Assembly: GCF_024746795.1 (NCBI RefSeq)
Contig: NZ_CP080524.1
Location: 2,768,001 to 2,832,000 of the forward strand
Reading direction: 5' to 3'
Length of the DNA stretch: 64,000 bases
Source of the DNA: Mesorhizobium sp. AR10
Lineage (GTDB): Bacteria > Pseudomonadota > Alphaproteobacteria > Rhizobiales > Rhizobiaceae
Shown: positions 63,524-64,000 of the stretch, piece after piece
Layout of the letters: each line of letters opens with the position of its first letter
How positions within the stretch are numbered: position 1 is the first letter of the stretch
Program-made: the position numbers and the translations under genes
The notes under the pieces: generated by a model
The model's input: the letters and a program-made list of their open reading frames with translations, nothing else
Database searches by the model: none
Told to the model about the DNA's origin: nothing

Positions 63524-64000
63524 ATGGCAGGGTTACTGGCCGAATTGTATGGCGGTGCCGACGCTGCGCGAACCGAAAAACTGCCGGGCCGCTTCAGGGT
63601 TGGTTTGGCGCGGATGATGTCGCTGATCGTGCTGTCGCCGTCTCTGCTCATCCTCAGCGTCTTCGTCTACGGTTTTGCGATCTGGTCCCTGGTGATTTCG
63701 ATGACGTCGTCGAAACTGGCGCCGAAATACGACTTCGTTGGGCTTGACCAATATTTTGCGCTCTGGTCGATGGATCGCTGGCACGTCGCAGTCAGCAATC
63801 TCGCGATCTTCGCCGGTCTGTTCATTTCGCTGTCCGTCGGGCTTGGCCTCTTGCTCGCCATCTTTCTCGATCAGCGCATCCGCGCCGAAAATGTCATTCG
63901 CTCGATCTACCTTTATCCAATGGCGATTTCCTTCATCGTCACTGGAACCGCCTGGAAATGGATTCTCAATCCTGGCCTAGGCATTGAGAAACTGGTTCGC
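63524..64000 (+). CDS. Carbohydrate ABC transporter permease (MalF-type), 3' end cut
   Basis: 159 codons to the right edge. Helices: SLIVLSPSLLILSVFVYGFAIWSLVIS, LAIFAGLFISLSVGLGLLLAIFL and YLYPMAISFIVTGTAWKWILN; the EAA-type region lies beyond the edge. This is the membrane subunit of a binding-protein-dependent sugar importer of the MalFGK/CUT1 class, different from the ribose-type importer at 45031. GGGAGATCACA precedes ATG 63524, and operator O2 is upstream, so it starts a second import unit. Confidence 0.87.
   Translation, partial: MAGLLAELYGGADAARTEKLPGRFRVGLARMMSLIVLSPSLLILSVFVYGFAIWSLVISMTSSKLAPKYDFVGLDQYFALWSMDRWHVAVSNLAIFAGLFISLSVGLGLLLAIFLDQRIRAENVIRSIYLYPMAISFIVTGTAWKWILNPGLGIEKLVR

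Noticed and set aside
31165..64000. Symbiosis genes (nod, nif, fix, type III or IV secretion) in the island
   Set aside because: None recognised; the cargo seen is catabolic and transport only, so the island cannot be called a symbiosis island from this window.

Overview
The window looks like the chromosome of a Mesorhizobium-type alphaproteobacterium (Rhizobiales). It is GC-rich, its RpoD has the long acidic alphaproteobacterial spacer, carA/yqeY/dnaG/rpoD lie together, and many proteins belong to families common in Phyllobacteriaceae. Genus is inferred from protein character only; no database was searched.

Bases 1 to about 31,160 are core-like backbone: a secreted CxxCH protein cut by the left edge, a YpfJ-type metallopeptidase, an MFS exporter coupled to an aldo/keto reductase, carA, a GatB/YqeY protein, a DnaB-like ATPase, MFS and Na/Pi transporters, an RcnB-like protein, dnaG, rpoD, small stress or redox proteins (GYD, DCC, DUF2798, HlyU, AzoR), local regulators with visible operators (PadR, LysR, TetR), a divergent pair of HtrA-like proteins of which one has lost its catalytic triad, an SDR, a YqhA-type membrane protein, a repeat-rich OmpA protein, a YcgN-type cysteine-cluster protein and a SIMPL protein.

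At 31,089-31,164 lies a CAU-anticodon tRNA whose features fit tRNA-Ile2 (lysidine) better than elongator tRNA-Met. Immediately 3' of it are a tyrosine integrase and two small HTH proteins, so everything from about 31,165 to the right edge is most simply read as a genomic island. Its far border is not visible.

The island cargo is a large carbohydrate/polyol-type catabolic region: a LacI regulator with an MFS exporter; a leftward operon of a HisD-like dehydrogenase, a TPP enzyme, a small membrane protein, an inositol-monophosphatase-like phosphatase and a hydroxypyruvate-isomerase-like protein; an HTH regulator; five GMC flavoprotein oxidoreductases; a complete three-gene ribose/fructose-type ABC importer; a Gfo/Idh dehydrogenase; a GH3-like protein; a TIM-barrel isomerase; an imine-reductase-like dehydrogenase; a 233-residue protein of unknown family; a second TPP enzyme; and the start of another ABC importer.

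The main discovery is a 39-bp element found five times, once in front of each major transcription unit between 42.3 and 58.7 kb. It always has the same internal spacing and always the same orientation relative to the gene it precedes. Its half-sites are spaced 10 and 20 bp apart, and it ends on a possible -35 region, as expected for an activator site; the HTH protein at 42,408-43,238 is the best candidate to bind it. A second operator (TTAGATCGATCTAA type, three copies) marks the units from 61.0 kb rightward. The island therefore appears to carry two adjacent regulons for uptake and stepwise oxidation of an unidentified cyclic polyol, sugar or glycoside.
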